Shown here: positions 25,430-36,232 of the stretch, piece after piece | How positions within the stretch are numbered: the first letter of the stretch is position 1 | Layout of the letters: every line of letters starts with the position of its first letter | Assembly (NCBI RefSeq): GCF_027938815.1 | Contig: NZ_CP115913.1 | Coordinates: forward strand, 740,001 to 804,000 | Length of the DNA stretch: 64,000 nt | Origin: Oceanirhabdus sp. W0125-5 | Lineage (GTDB): Bacteria; Bacillota; Clostridia; Clostridiales; Clostridiaceae | Direction: 5' to 3' | Translations under genes and position numbers: made by a program | Notes under the pieces: model-generated | What the model was told of the DNA's origin: nothing | Database searches by the model: none | The model's input: the letters and a program-made list of their open reading frames with translations, nothing else

Positions 25430-28400
25430 ATGAATAAAAATTTCCTAGGAAATCAAAGAGGGTATTACAGGAAGAATAGTGATGCATATTTAAACTTGTT
25501 AAGCAATATGAATCCTACTGTGAAGAGTAAGTTATTATCATATTATATTGGAAGTGATAAGAATACTATTGAACTTATAGTTTTGATTGGAAGCAATAAT
25601 GAAAAAGTTAGGATAGCTGTAGAAAATATTGGGGGAACCTTTGAGGATTTATCTTATGGATTTGGGATAATTAATATTAGTGTTGATAAATTAGATGATG
25701 TTCTTAAGATAGAGGAAATACAATATGCAGAGTTACCTAAGAGTTTATATACAAGTTATAATCCTTCTAATAAAGCTTCTTGTATTAATGAAGTATGGAG
25801 TAGCGCAGAACTTTCAGGAAAAGGTACTATCGTAGGATTTATTGATTCCGGAATTGATTATTCTCATAAAGCTTTCTTAAACAGTAGCGGTGAATCAACA
25901 AGAATAGAATATATATATGATTTGAATACCAATAAGGAATGGAATAAAAGTGATATTAACGCATGGATTAAGGGAACTGGGACAGGGGATGAGCCTTCAA
26001 AAGATATGTTTGGACATGGGACACATGTTGCAGGTATTGCATGTGGTAGCGGTGAAGGAAAAGATAGGTATAAGGGAGTTGCCTATGAAAGTTCTATCAT
26101 AATGGTGAAGATGACAGGAGAAGGGGAATTACAAAATGCACAGAGTACACAGTTAATGAGAGGAATAAAATATATAATTGATAAAACAAAAATATTAAAT
26201 ATGCCACTTGTCTTGAGCTTAAGCTATAGTACAAATAATGGAGCACATGATGGAAGATCGTTACTTGAGTTATATATTTCTACAATAGCTTCCTTAGAGA
26301 GAATATCCTTTGTATGTGCATCTGGAAATATGGGAGATAAAGGGCTACATAAAGGAGGGAATCTTAGGGATAGTACTAAAATTGATGTTTCTGTAGGGGG
26401 AGGAGAACGTGGTTTAGTAATAAATCTATACAGAGATTTCTTTCAAGAATTAACTATAAATATTAAGAATCCATCTGGTGAGGTAACTGGTGATATAAAG
26501 ATTAATAAGAGGTTTACTACTAGAGATGTTGGAGATTCGCAAGTTTTCATTTATAGAGATGAGGCAAATCCATTTAATCTAAAAGGAGCAATAATAATTA
26601 GTTTAATTCCTCAAGAATATGTACAAATAGGGCAGTGGACTATAACGTTGATGAAAGATGATTTTGAAAGTGAAAGATATAGTATGTGGTTGCCTATATC
26701 AGAAGGGTTGAGTGATAAAACAAAGTTTTTAGAACCAACTCTTGAAGATACTCTTGGAATACCTGCAACGGTTGAAAACATTATATCAGTTGGTAGTTAT
26801 AACTATATTACAAATGTTATTTCTTCTTTTTCTGGACGAGGAAAGCTTGTATGTGATATCAAACCAGATATAGTTGCACCAGGAGAGGATATTTTTTCAT
26901 CTTATCCAGGTGGAAGATATAACTCTCTATCAGGAACATCTATGTCTGCACCACAGGTGGCAGGAGCATGTGCATTACTTATGGAATGGGGAGTGGTTAA
27001 AGGAAATGATAGCTATATGTATGGAGAGAGAGTAAAATATTATCTCATAAGGGGCGCTAAAAGAAAAAGAGTAGATGTAAATTATCCAAATAATAAATGG
27101 GGATATGGAGCATTATGCTTAAGTGATTCTTTAAAAATAGCAATTAAAGAGGAAAGGAGATCTATGAGAGTAACAGCAGTTAGCAATCATAAATTTGGAA
27201 GTATATTTACTAGAGAGGATTATGAGAATTATATAGTAGAATATGAAGATGGGTTTATGGAATCTATGAAGAAAATTGATTATGCGTCAGCATTAAAGCT
27301 AGATAATCATAGAGCTATTATTTCTATTAGAAAAGGAAAGTTAGATCAATTGTTAAAAGAGGTAGATGAAATTCTTTATGTTGAAAAATCAAGCATATAT
27401 ACACTAAATGCTACGTCACCTATAGATGCTGCTAATATATCCGAGTTTCATGAAAGTCCATATTTACCCTTAAGAGGGTATGGGGTATTGGTAGGTATAG
27501 TGGATACAGGTATAGATTATTTACATGATGAATTTATATATGAGGATGATACATCAAAAATAATTAGTATATGGGATCAAGAAGGGGTAGGGGATAATAC
27601 TCCAGATATAATTGGATTTGGAAGAGAGTTTAAAAGAACTCAAATTAATGAAGCAATTCAAGCTAAAAGGAAAAATGAAGATCCATATTTAATAGTAGAT
27701 TCTAAAGATACTGTAGGTCACGGGACAAATGTTGCTGGAATAATTGGAGCTAGGGGAAAAAATGAAAAATTAATTGGAGCGGCTCCAGATTGCGAGTTTG
27801 TAGTTGTTAAGGTTAAACAGGCTAAGAATTCATTACTTGAATCGAAAGGTGTACCAGAAAACAGAAATGCATATGATAGTGTAGATATAATTTTAGGAAT
27901 TAAATACGTATTTGATGTTGCTAAGAAATTAGGTAAGCCATTAGTGATTATTTTACCTATGGGCACCAATAGAGGAGCACATGATGGTAGTTCACTTATT
28001 GAGAGATATATTGATGAAATATCAAAGGTAAGAGGAGTTGCAGTAGTAACTGGTACTGGAAATAATGGTGACACCAATACGCATACAAGTGGAAAATTTG
28101 AGAATCAAGGGGAGATAAAAAATATAGAATTAAAGGTGGGGGAAAATCAGAGAAATTTAGACTTGCAAATATGGGGGAGAAAACCAGATAAGTTGTCTGT
28201 AGGTATAATATCTCCTAGTGGAGAATTAATTGAAAAAATCCCTGCTAAATTGATGGAGACTGAAGAAGTAAAGTTTGTTTTTGAAGGAAGTACTGTTTTT
28301 ATAACTTATTATATTCCAGAAGAAAAAACAGGAGATGAATTGATAGAAATAAGCATTAAAGATATTAGGCCTGGAATATGGCAAATAAGATTGTTTTGTG

Positions 28401-28954
28401 ATTTTATGATAGATGGCAATTATGATATTTGGCTTCCACAGAGAGAGCTCCTTGAAGAGGGAACAGAATTTTTAAATCCATCGCCGTATATTACATGTAC
28501 AGTACCATCTACTGCTAGAAGAATTATTAACTGTTCATCATATAACCAGAATAATGATTCAATACTTGCTGAATCAGGAAGGGGCTACACTAGAGATGGA
28601 AGAGTAACGCCTAATGTGACTGCTGGAGGAATTGGAGTTTTAACAACTGCAACTGGAGGAGGAAGCATAACTGTATCAGGTAGTAGTGCTGCATCAGCAG
28701 TATTAGCTGGAGCAGTTACACTTTTGTTAGAATGGGGAATAGTTCTTGGTAATGATAAGACTATGTATTCAACTAAAATAAAAACCTATTTAATTAGAGG
28801 AACAAATAGAAGAAAAGGAGATATATATCCTAATGAGGTATGGGGATATGGAATGCTGAATCTTAAAGGGGTATTTGAAAATATTAGAGGCTTGGAAAGA
28901 AGTGATGGTCTTTTAGTTAGAATGCCAAATGAAATTTATAGAAAAATTAAATAG
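25430..28954 (+). CDS. Fused tandem subtilisin-like proteases (CspBA-type germination proteases)
   Basis: The 1174-residue protein contains two S8 subtilase units, each with a prodomain-like lead. Unit 1 has triad D139 (FIDSGIDY), H196 (GHGTHVAG) and S504 (SGTSMSAP). Unit 2 has D692 (IVDTGIDY), H764 (GHGTNVAG) and S1086 in a looser SGSSAASA motif. In clostridia Csp proteases activate the cortex hydrolase SleC during spore germination; C. difficile encodes a CspB-CspA fusion with a dead CspA. Here both triads can be read. There is no export signal, as expected for forespore-made proteins. sleC follows 66 bp later, so this is the csp-sleC locus with fused Csp units. Confidence 0.92.
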   Translation: MNKNFLGNQRGYYRKNSDAYLNLLSNMNPTVKSKLLSYYIGSDKNTIELIVLIGSNNEKVRIAVENIGGTFEDLSYGFGIINISVDKLDDVLKIEEIQYAELPKSLYTSYNPSNKASCINEVWSSAELSGKGTIVGFIDSGIDYSHKAFLNSSGESTRIEYIYDLNTNKEWNKSDINAWIKGTGTGDEPSKDMFGHGTHVAGIACGSGEGKDRYKGVAYESSIIMVKMTGEGELQNAQSTQLMRGIKYIIDKTKILNMPLVLSLSYSTNNGAHDGRSLLELYISTIASLERISFVCASGNMGDKGLHKGGNLRDSTKIDVSVGGGERGLVINLYRDFFQELTINIKNPSGEVTGDIKINKRFTTRDVGDSQVFIYRDEANPFNLKGAIIISLIPQEYVQIGQWTITLMKDDFESERYSMWLPISEGLSDKTKFLEPTLEDTLGIPATVENIISVGSYNYITNVISSFSGRGKLVCDIKPDIVAPGEDIFSSYPGGRYNSLSGTSMSAPQVAGACALLMEWGVVKGNDSYMYGERVKYYLIRGAKRKRVDVNYPNNKWGYGALCLSDSLKIAIKEERRSMRVTAVSNHKFGSIFTREDYENYIVEYEDGFMESMKKIDYASALKLDNHRAIISIRKGKLDQLLKEVDEILYVEKSSIYTLNATSPIDAANISEFHESPYLPLRGYGVLVGIVDTGIDYLHDEFIYEDDTSKIISIWDQEGVGDNTPDIIGFGREFKRTQINEAIQAKRKNEDPYLIVDSKDTVGHGTNVAGIIGARGKNEKLIGAAPDCEFVVVKVKQAKNSLLESKGVPENRNAYDSVDIILGIKYVFDVAKKLGKPLVIILPMGTNRGAHDGSSLIERYIDEISKVRGVAVVTGTGNNGDTNTHTSGKFENQGEIKNIELKVGENQRNLDLQIWGRKPDKLSVGIISPSGELIEKIPAKLMETEEVKFVFEGSTVFITYYIPEEKTGDELIEISIKDIRPGIWQIRLFCDFMIDGNYDIWLPQRELLEEGTEFLNPSPYITCTVPSTARRIINCSSYNQNNDSILAESGRGYTRDGRVTPNVTAGGIGVLTTATGGGSITVSGSSAASAVLAGAVTLLLEWGIVLGNDKTMYSTKIKTYLIRGTNRRKGDIYPNEVWGYGMLNLKGVFENIRGLERSDGLLVRMPNEIYRKIK

Positions 28955-29020
28955 AAGCTGTCTATTCTTAATTTATTAATCATATGATTATATTGAGAGT
29001 ATTTTATAAGGAGAAAAAAT

Positions 29021-30364
29021 ATGCCTGATATAGGTAATTTGAAGGTTCAGGTCTATAGCGAAGATGGGTTTAAGCCTATAGAAGGAGCTACTTGCAGAAT
29101 TACAGGACAGAATGGAAGTACAGTCAAGGAACAAGTGAGAAGTGATGACTCAGGAGTATGTGATGTTGTAGAAGTTGATACACCGCCAATTGAATATTCT
29201 ATGGAACCTACAGGAAAAATACCTTATGGATTATGCGATGTATTTGTTGATGCTGATGGATATGAGGGAATAGAGATTAAAGGATGTCAAGTGTTCCCAA
29301 ATAGAGAAGCTATACAAATCTTTCCTCTTAAGAAGATCGGAAGGAATGGCAAACGAGAGAAAAAAGTTGAGGTAATAGAGGTAAAAGAAAATCGTTTGGT
29401 TGGAAACTTCCCACCTAAAATTCCAGAAGATCCAGTTAAGGATTTAGAGAAACTAAAACAAACAACAGGTTTAGTTGTTTTAGATAAAGTGGTAGTGCCA
29501 GAATTAATTGTGGTACATGATGGTGCGCCAAAGAAGGCAGCTAAAAATTATACTGTAAGGTTTAAGGAGTATATAAAGAACGTTGCTTCAAGTGAGATAT
29601 ATGCCACATGGCCTATTGCAACTATAAAGGCTAATATATTGTGTATAATATCATTTACTTTAAATAGAATTTATACAGAATGGTACAGAGGAAAAGGATA
29701 TAATTTTCAAATTACTAGCTCTACAGCCTATGACCATGCTTTTTCCTATAGAAGAAATATTTATGATAATATAAGCAAAGCTGTTGATGAAATATTCACA
29801 ACATATGTTAAGTTAATAGGGCGTAAGCAGCCATTACTTACTCAATATTGTGATGGCATAAAGGTTCAATGTCCTGGATGGATGACTCAATGGGGAAGTA
29901 AGTCATTAGGCGATGCAGGGAAAAATGAATATCAAATAATAAGGGATTTCTATGGAACAGAGATTCAATTTCCTAGGGCGGATGAGGTTGAAGGAATACC
30001 AAAATCATATCCTGGATATAAATTGACTATTGGTTCAAGAGGGGCTCCGGTAAGAACTGTTCAAACCTATTTAAATAGAATATCAGTGAACTACCCTGCA
30101 ATTCCTAAAGTAAAAGTAGATAGTATTTATGGAAAACAGACAGCTGAATCAGTGAAAAAATTCCAATCAATATTTAATTTAACACCTACTGGAGTTGTAG
30201 ATTACGCTACTTGGTATCAAATATCAAATATATATGTTGCAGTTAGTAAAATAGCCGAATTGAGAAATGAGTATACTGGAAACAAAATATTTATACCACC
30301 TAATAGTAATGATAGTTATCGAAGTGATGATGTACCTAAAATAGAATATCCTTGTGATTATTAA
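29021..30364 (+). CDS. sleC: Spore cortex-lytic enzyme SleC (pro-form)
   Basis: The 447-residue protein matches SleC along its length. An N-terminal propeptide of about 150 residues has a beta-domain-like start. The probable mature start lies near V152-V153, beside LDKVVVPELIVVHDGAP, the SleC-type processing region. The lytic domain follows (EYIKNVASSEIYATWP, FTLNRIYTEWYRGKGYNF, SIDH-like motif absent), and a C-terminal peptidoglycan-binding domain is at about 335-410 (GSRGAPVRTVQTYLN, VDSIYGKQTAESVKKFQ). Csp protease cleavage of the propeptide triggers cortex degradation in germination. Lies directly after its predicted activator. Confidence 0.94.
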   Translation: MPDIGNLKVQVYSEDGFKPIEGATCRITGQNGSTVKEQVRSDDSGVCDVVEVDTPPIEYSMEPTGKIPYGLCDVFVDADGYEGIEIKGCQVFPNREAIQIFPLKKIGRNGKREKKVEVIEVKENRLVGNFPPKIPEDPVKDLEKLKQTTGLVVLDKVVVPELIVVHDGAPKKAAKNYTVRFKEYIKNVASSEIYATWPIATIKANILCIISFTLNRIYTEWYRGKGYNFQITSSTAYDHAFSYRRNIYDNISKAVDEIFTTYVKLIGRKQPLLTQYCDGIKVQCPGWMTQWGSKSLGDAGKNEYQIIRDFYGTEIQFPRADEVEGIPKSYPGYKLTIGSRGAPVRTVQTYLNRISVNYPAIPKVKVDSIYGKQTAESVKKFQSIFNLTPTGVVDYATWYQISNIYVAVSKIAELRNEYTGNKIFIPPNSNDSYRSDDVPKIEYPCDY

Positions 30365-30398
30365 ATAAAAACTCATCGTTAAGATGAGTTTTTATTTT
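30363..30398 (+). terminator. Terminator of the csp-sleC unit
   Basis: 14-bp stem (30363-30376 with 30384-30397), T-rich right side. The stem overlaps the last bases of sleC. Confidence 0.85.
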
Positions 30399-30498
30399 GG
30401 TATTCTTTTAATAATGTTTATTATATGATATAATTTATTGGAAAGTCGAATTATACGGTTTAATGCGCAAAATGCGGTTTATATATGGAGGGATAGTT

Positions 30499-32292
30499 AT
30501 GAAAGGAACTGTAGTTGCTACATGGTTAAATACTTGTAGGAACCTATATGGAAAAGATATTACAGAGAATGCTATGATATCTATAGGTTGGGATGGAAGC
30601 AAGATTTTTTCACCTATTGATAATATAGATGATGATGATGTGAAAAATGTAATAAAGAGGATAGCTGACAGTAAAGGCTTGAGTATACAGACAATATGGA
30701 GAGAAATCGGAAAAGATAATATAAAGTCTTTCTTTAATGATTTTCCAGCCTTCTTTCAACATGATAATTTGTATAGTTTCTTAAAGTCATTGTATGATAT
30801 TCATATTGTAATGACAAAGAAATTACCAGGTGCAAAGCCGCCAGAAGTTATTATTCAACCTATTTCAAGTAGAGAAGCGTATTTTACATATAAATCTAAT
30901 AGAAAAATGTTTGATTACTTCTTAGGCTTATTAGATGGAGCAGGTGAATTTTTTAATGAAAAAATTAAGAGTGAGGTAGTTTTAAAAGAAGGAGATTATT
31001 TGAAGCTTAAACTTACTTTTGATAAGGATATATATTATAAGAAAAAATATAAAATGTCCAAGCTATTAACTTTTGGATTTATAAAAAAATTACCTTTAAA
31101 AATATCTTTATCAACTATGATTTTATCAATGATTCCTAATTTGATGCTTAATGAAAATATGTTTAAAGGAATTATTATTTCTTTATTTACAGGAATCATA
31201 ACGTTAATAATATCTTCTATTACATTAGCGCCTCTTGGAAAAATGAAAGATATACTTTCAAGTATAAATAAAAATGAGTATTTTGAAGAAGTTGATGTAT
31301 TTACAGGAGACGAGTTAGAAGAATTATTTGAAGGTATTAAACAACATAAGACAACAATTTCATCAGATTTTGTAGGATTTAAAGGTGTAACCGATGAGAT
31401 GGACACATTTGCTAATAGGATTAAAGATATTTCGGATTCAATGAATAGAACTTCTCAGGAGATATCAGGAGTTGTAGAACAAGTGGCGAATTGTGCTGTG
31501 AGTCAAGCTGAAAGTACTGAAGACACAGCATTAGTACTTAATGATAATATAAATAAGATTAATGAGATTGTTAATGAAGAGAATAAGAACAAGGAAATGT
31601 TAGAAGGTGCTGTTAATCAGATTTCAACAAGTTATGACAGCTTTGAAAAGGTAAATAACAGTATAAGTAATACTTTGGTTGAGCTTGAAAGAGTAAAAGT
31701 TCAGAGTACTTCTTTAGAAAATAAGGCACAAGATATAACAAGTATAGTATCCATAGTATCAGCAATATCAGAGCAGACGAATTTATTGGCTTTGAATGCA
31801 AGTATTGAGGCTGCAAGGGCTGGGGAGCAAGGTAGAGGCTTTGCAGTAGTAGCAGAAGAAGTTAGAAAGCTTGCGGAACAATCGAAAAATGCAGTAGAAA
31901 AGATAAATTCCAATTTGATTTATTTTGTAAATGAAGTTAAATCCTTAGTTGAAGGAATAGAAAAACAATTTGATACTTTAGCTGAGGAAACAAAGGATCT
32001 AGGTGTAGTTAGAGAAGTAAGTGAGAAAGCTATGAATGATATCAGTGAAGTTTCTAAGTCTATGATACACAATATTGAAAAGCTTACAAAAGAAGCTGAT
32101 TCTATATCTTCACTATATGAGAATGTTGAATCATTAGCTGCTATAGCTGAGGAAAATTCAGCTTCATCAGAAGAAGTAAGTGCTAATGTAACTCAATATA
32201 CAAATGAAATAGTAAAACTGACAAATAGTATTAATCAATTTAAGAATATTACATCTGAATTTACTAAAGATCTAAAAAAATATAAGATATAA
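30499..32292 (+). CDS. H-NOX (heme NO/O2-binding) chemoreceptor
   Basis: Residues 1-185 are an H-NOX heme domain: haem ligand H102, Y131-S133-R135 (YKSNR), P115, and W9/N74/Y140, which align without gaps to Caldanaerobacter tengcongensis Tar4 H-NOX as I recall it. Two membrane segments (about 205-255) and a HAMP-like region follow. Then comes the methyl-accepting signalling hairpin with [27 protein letters not shown] (trimmed: [15 protein letters not shown]). ATG 30499 follows TGGAGGGATAGTT. The protein should signal gas binding to the CheA pathway. The distal pocket Tyr140 with W9 and N74 favours O2 as well as NO binding. Confidence 0.94.
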   Translation: MKGTVVATWLNTCRNLYGKDITENAMISIGWDGSKIFSPIDNIDDDDVKNVIKRIADSKGLSIQTIWREIGKDNIKSFFNDFPAFFQHDNLYSFLKSLYDIHIVMTKKLPGAKPPEVIIQPISSREAYFTYKSNRKMFDYFLGLLDGAGEFFNEKIKSEVVLKEGDYLKLKLTFDKDIYYKKKYKMSKLLTFGFIKKLPLKISLSTMILSMIPNLMLNENMFKGIIISLFTGIITLIISSITLAPLGKMKDILSSINKNEYFEEVDVFTGDELEELFEGIKQHKTTISSDFVGFKGVTDEMDTFANRIKDISDSMNRTSQEISGVVEQVANCAVSQAESTEDTALVLNDNINKINEIVNEENKNKEMLEGAVNQISTSYDSFEKVNNSISNTLVELERVKVQSTSLENKAQDITSIVSIVSAISEQTNLLALNASIEAARAGEQGRGFAVVAEEVRKLAEQSKNAVEKINSNLIYFVNEVKSLVEGIEKQFDTLAEETKDLGVVREVSEKAMNDISEVSKSMIHNIEKLTKEADSISSLYENVESLAAIAEENSASSEEVSANVTQYTNEIVKLTNSINQFKNITSEFTKDLKKYKI

Positions 32293-32296
32293 CTTT

Positions 32297-32331
32297 AAAA
32301 ATGAAGTCAATTATTTGACTTCATTTTTTTT
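32297..32331. terminator. Bidirectional terminator
   Basis: 14-bp perfect stem (32297-32310 with 32315-32328), loop TTAT, T-runs on both strands. The stop codon of the convergent transporter lies in the loop. Confidence 0.92.
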
Positions 32332-33366
32332 GAATATAAAAACCTTTATTATAAATAGAATACTTATAAAACCGAAAATTGGATATAATATAGTGATTAA
32401 TCTTTTAAATCCTAATTGTGATACTGGTAAAGCAATCCCCAATATTATACAAACACATTTTTTGTATGGAATATTAAATTTCTTTTCCATTGTTTTACCT
32501 ACACTATAAATATCTGATATTTCTGTTGAAAACATTTCACACCATATGATAATTAATAATAGAATTTCTAAAGGTCCTTTGAAGTGGCTAGCAATATAGA
32601 GTAAAGGAACTTCATATTTAAATATGTTTGGTATATTAGATGTTAAAAGTAAATTTATCATAAGTGAAATAATGGTTAGGATGATTGCTCCTAAAAAAAT
32701 ACCATAGATAATGTTGCGTTTATTTTTTATTTCTTTAGATATGGGAACTAATACCCCTGTAAAGCTAAGGATATTAAAGCCTGCATATAACAAGGCTGAT
32801 AGGAACCACATTCCTTGGAAGTTATATGATTTATATTCTCTAGCTCGTATAAGTGAATCAAGAGAAATGCTTTGGTGAAAAAATATTATGTACGTAGAGA
32901 ATATTAAAAGTATAGTAATTACTAAGGCGGGCACTATGAAGGAATTCACAAATATTAAACCTTTTGTATCATTTAATAATACAATTAAAGCTACTAAGGC
33001 CATAATAAGAATACCTAACCATTTTGAAACACCAAAATATTGATTAAACAGAGCACCGCTTCCTGCCAAGATTATAGCAGCCCCACTTATTAGAAAGAAA
33101 CTTGTAAATAGCTCGGTTAATTTACCTAAATATCCTCCACTTACCTTAGTTATCAATTCTGTATAAGAACTCAGAGAATACTTTTGACTTATATCTACAA
33201 TCAAGGTGCAAGTAAGCATATAAATAAAACAGCAAATTAAAAGCCCAGTAAAGCCCATTAAACCATAAGTTGAAAAAAATTGAGTGATTTCTTGACCGGA
33301 TGCTAGTCCGGCACCAACAATGGTTCCAATGAAGACTGTTGTTACTTGAAATATTTGTTTTTTCAT
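32311..33366 (-). CDS. YkvI family membrane transporter
   Basis: The 351-residue protein has about ten hydrophobic segments and the YkvI-like start VFIGTIVGAGLASGQEITQFF, which resembles the unwound first helix of LeuT-fold carriers. A charged middle loop and LYAGFNILSFTGVLVPI follow. It is likely a solute transporter; the substrate is unknown. Ribosome site TAGGAGG. It is alone between a terminator and a divergent lipoprotein gene. Confidence 0.87.
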   Translation of the reverse strand: MKKQIFQVTTVFIGTIVGAGLASGQEITQFFSTYGLMGFTGLLICCFIYMLTCTLIVDISQKYSLSSYTELITKVSGGYLGKLTELFTSFFLISGAAIILAGSGALFNQYFGVSKWLGILIMALVALIVLLNDTKGLIFVNSFIVPALVITILLIFSTYIIFFHQSISLDSLIRAREYKSYNFQGMWFLSALLYAGFNILSFTGVLVPISKEIKNKRNIIYGIFLGAIILTIISLMINLLLTSNIPNIFKYEVPLLYIASHFKGPLEILLLIIIWCEMFSTEISDIYSVGKTMEKKFNIPYKKCVCIILGIALPVSQLGFKRLITILYPIFGFISILFIIKVFIFKKNEVK

Positions 33367-33492
33367 TTTAACCTCCTAGTAATGTTTTCTGTATTAAAGT
33401 AGTTTCTCTATATATAGATATTTAACTTAGAAGAAAATAATGAATGAGTTTATAAAAAATATCATTAAATTATTTTTTATAGGAAAAACTAT

Positions 33493-33600
33493 TATAGAGA
33501 TTCCACCGCGAAATTTAATTTACACTTGTCCAAAACATCTATGATTCAAAGATTTATGGATTTGTTTAAATTTAATTTAGCTGAGGTATTTATATAGAGA
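33493..33600. repeat. Palindromic intergenic repeat, family 2, copy A
   Basis: Starts TATAGAGATTCCA, like the copy at 46886, and shares scattered blocks (GAAA, TAATTTA, CAAAAC). The arms are imperfect inverted repeats. It fills much of the 286-bp gap between divergent genes; I see nothing else there. Less secure than copy B. Confidence 0.4.
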
Positions 33601-33652
33601 TATTTACAAGTTCATAAATGAAATTATGATTTAGCTTGAAAGGAGAGAAAAA

Positions 33653-34714
33653 ATGAAAAAAGTAATTATATTTTTTCTACTAATATGTAATATAATGATT
33701 ATTTCTTGTACATCTAGTTCAAAAGAAAAATATGATGATGTGAAAGAAACTGTTGAAAAGGAAAAACTCCATGATTTTCAGTTGAAGATAGCTGAAAATA
33801 TAGTTAATAACTATTTTTTATTCTTATTAAATGAAAACTATGATAAAGTTAATGAGTTATATACAACAGATATAAAGGTAGATGATATTGGGAAGAATGA
33901 TAGTGATTTGAAATTAAGAGGATATAGTATTTATGAAATGAATGAGGTAGGAAAGACTGCTGAATTTCAAGTGAAAGTTTCATACAATGATACAAGTAAC
34001 TCACTTGCAATGGCAAATGAGTTTAAGATAAAAGTGATAAAAGAAGAAGGATTATATAGAATAAGTGAGGTAAATGAAATACCCCATAGAGAAATTTTCT
34101 TGGAAAATAACACTATAAGACTTAGGGATGAAAATTCTGTTAAAAGTTATTTAGTTATCGATGATTCAGGTATCCCAAAATATATTAGCCATGATGAGAA
34201 AGGCAAGAAGTATGATAAAAAAGAAAACAATATTAAAAATTATAAGTCTCTAAATATAAATTATAATGGAGATAAAATATGTTTTTCAAAGGAAGATGAA
34301 AATTGTTATCTTGCAATGTTAGATATTAATGAAGTGATGCTAATTGAAAAGGAGAAAGAAGAGTTTAGTGCTAAAGAATTACCTATAGGTGAGAATATTG
34401 TAACACTAGATTATACAAAGGATGCCAATGTGAGGTTCAGTGTTTTTTCTGAAGATAATAGATTTATTGCAGTACAGTTTATTGATAAGGGATTAAAGAG
34501 AGTTAAGATATTCAATTCCAGTAACGGAGAAGAAATACCTGTAGAACTTGAAGAAAAATTAAATTTAAAAGAAGTTGATATATCATTTAAATCATTCCAC
34601 AAAGGTATGGTCAATCTTGAAGTTCTACCTGCAGATATGAAAAACTTGAACAAATCCAATTTATTTGGATTATGGAAATTAGAGTTAGAAACTTCAAAAT
34701 TTCATAAAATATAG
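33653..34714 (+). CDS. Lipoprotein of unknown function
   Basis: A 353-residue protein with a lipoprotein signal: basic start, hydrophobic stretch, and lipobox IISC with C19 as the lipid-bearing cysteine. The mature part is acidic and Lys-rich and has a FEIKVIKEEG-type strand pattern; the C-terminal half may form a beta-propeller-like or WD-like fold (KDANVRFSVFSEDNRFIAV). It is probably exported and anchored on the outer face of the membrane. I do not recognise a family. AAAGGAGAG ribosome site. Own transcription unit. Confidence 0.8.
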   Translation: MKKVIIFFLLICNIMIISCTSSSKEKYDDVKETVEKEKLHDFQLKIAENIVNNYFLFLLNENYDKVNELYTTDIKVDDIGKNDSDLKLRGYSIYEMNEVGKTAEFQVKVSYNDTSNSLAMANEFKIKVIKEEGLYRISEVNEIPHREIFLENNTIRLRDENSVKSYLVIDDSGIPKYISHDEKGKKYDKKENNIKNYKSLNINYNGDKICFSKEDENCYLAMLDINEVMLIEKEKEEFSAKELPIGENIVTLDYTKDANVRFSVFSEDNRFIAVQFIDKGLKRVKIFNSSNGEEIPVELEEKLNLKEVDISFKSFHKGMVNLEVLPADMKNLNKSNLFGLWKLELETSKFHKI

Positions 34715-35016
34715 ATATAAAAAGAATATTAAAATTTACAATACATTAAGGGGCATTAAAATAAATAAGTAACTGATCAATGATGAAAGGTATATAATTA
34801 TTTATCTGAATTAACTGGTGAAATAATAAAGGATATTAATTATATGATTTAAAATATCCCTAGAGTCTTTGATTGGTTTTTTATTTTTAGTTTAACGTAA
34901 CTAGCAGAAGTCTCCCATCTTCTACAAGTGGGAGATGAATGTGTAAAAATAACTTGCTTCTATTAATTTTGCATTAAAATATAATCAGTAGTTAATAATA
35001 GAAATGGGTGATAATA

Positions 35017-35133
35017 ATGAAATTAGATACAAATAATCATTCAGTGTTCTTATTGCATTATCATCTTGTATTAGTTATAAAGTATAGAAGAGAAGTAATA
35101 AAGAAATATATTCAAAATCAAGGTGAAAAGTGA
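35017..35133 (+). pseudogene. tnpA: tnpA remnant (Y1 transposase with internal deletion)
   Basis: 38 codons: the normal start MKLDTNNHSVFLLHYHLVLV, then [17 protein letters not shown] and stop. In full TnpA the N-terminal part leads to the HUH and Tyr active-site regions, and a YI-NQGEK-like tail closes the protein. The middle of about 90 residues, with the catalytic His pair and Tyr, is missing. The frame is kept, so the deletion was precise, possibly between EVI-coding repeats. The product cannot catalyse transposition. Confidence 0.8.
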
Positions 35134-35143
35134 GGTTAGGGAG

Positions 35144-36232
35144 TTGTTAAAAGCTTATAAATATAGAATCTATCCTAATTCAGAGCAAAGATTATATTTG
35201 GCTAAAACATTTGGTTGTACTAGATTCATATACAATAAAATGTTAGCTGATAGGATAAAATCTTATGAAGAAAACAAAGATTTAGACATAAAAAAAGTGA
35301 AATATCCAACTCCTGCACAATATAAAAAAGAATTCCCTTGGTTAAAAGAAGTTGATAGTTTAGCTTTAGCCAATGCCCAATTAAACTTGAATAAAGCTTA
35401 TAAAAATTTCTTTAGGGATAAATCCGTAGGATTTCCTAAGTTCAAAAGTAAGAAAAGTAATTATCACAGTTACACAACTAATAATCAAAACGGAACTGTA
35501 TGTATTGAATATGGATATATTAAGATTCCTAAATTGAAATCTATGATTAAAATAAAATTGCATAGACAATTCACTGGATTAATAAAGAGTTGTACTATAA
35601 CAAAAACACCAAGTAATAAATACTATGTTTCAATATTGGTTGATACTGAAAATATAAAGTTGCCAAAAGTAGAAAATAAAATAGGTGTTGATGTTGGCTT
35701 GAAAGAGTTTGCTATATGCTCCAATGGTGATAGATATGACAATCCTAAATGGTTAAGAAAATCAGAAAAAAGACTTAAAAAACTACAAAAGGACTTATCA
35801 AGAAAGAAAAAAGGAAGTAATAACAGATATAAAGCTAGATTAAAAGTCGCAAGACTCCATGAGAAGATTACCAATCAAAGAAAAGATTTTTTACACAAGT
35901 TATCTACTAAACTAATCTGTGAAAACCAAACAATAGTTATAGAAAACTTAAAAGTAAAGAATATGATGAAGAATGATAAGCTATCAAAGGCAATAGGTGA
36001 GGTATCATGGTTTGAGTTTAGAAGAATGTTAGAATATAAGGCAGAATGGAATGACAAAAAGATAGTTATAGCACCATCGAATTATGCTAGTAGTCAATTA
36101 TGTTCTGAATGTGGTTATAAAAACAAAGAAGTGAAAAACTTAGGGCTCAGAGAGTGGATTTGTCCTAACTGTAATGCGAAGCATGATAGAGATATAAATG
36201 CAAGTAAAAATCTACTGAAACTAGCTATATAG
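35144..36232 (+). CDS. tnpB: TnpB, RNA-guided nuclease of IS200/IS605
   Basis: About 362 residues with the RuvC-type triad: D in [12 protein letters not shown] in [11 protein letters not shown], and D in [11 protein letters not shown]. The zinc ribbon CSECGYKN...[11 protein letters not shown] is intact. The N-terminal part ([13 protein letters not shown]) is typical. TTG at 35144 gives the usual [11 protein letters not shown] start; GTG 35123 overlaps the tnpA frame. TnpB cuts target DNA with an RNA made from its own 3' end and the element's right end. The protein appears functional although the transposase is not. Confidence 0.92.
   Translation: MLKAYKYRIYPNSEQRLYLAKTFGCTRFIYNKMLADRIKSYEENKDLDIKKVKYPTPAQYKKEFPWLKEVDSLALANAQLNLNKAYKNFFRDKSVGFPKFKSKKSNYHSYTTNNQNGTVCIEYGYIKIPKLKSMIKIKLHRQFTGLIKSCTITKTPSNKYYVSILVDTENIKLPKVENKIGVDVGLKEFAICSNGDRYDNPKWLRKSEKRLKKLQKDLSRKKKGSNNRYKARLKVARLHEKITNQRKDFLHKLSTKLICENQTIVIENLKVKNMMKNDKLSKAIGEVSWFEFRRMLEYKAEWNDKKIVIAPSNYASSQLCSECGYKNKEVKNLGLREWICPNCNAKHDRDINASKNLLKLAI

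Noticed and set aside
27718..28077. 119-codon antisense ORF inside the Csp-type gene
   Set aside because: It is a shadow of the protease frame, with no ribosome site.
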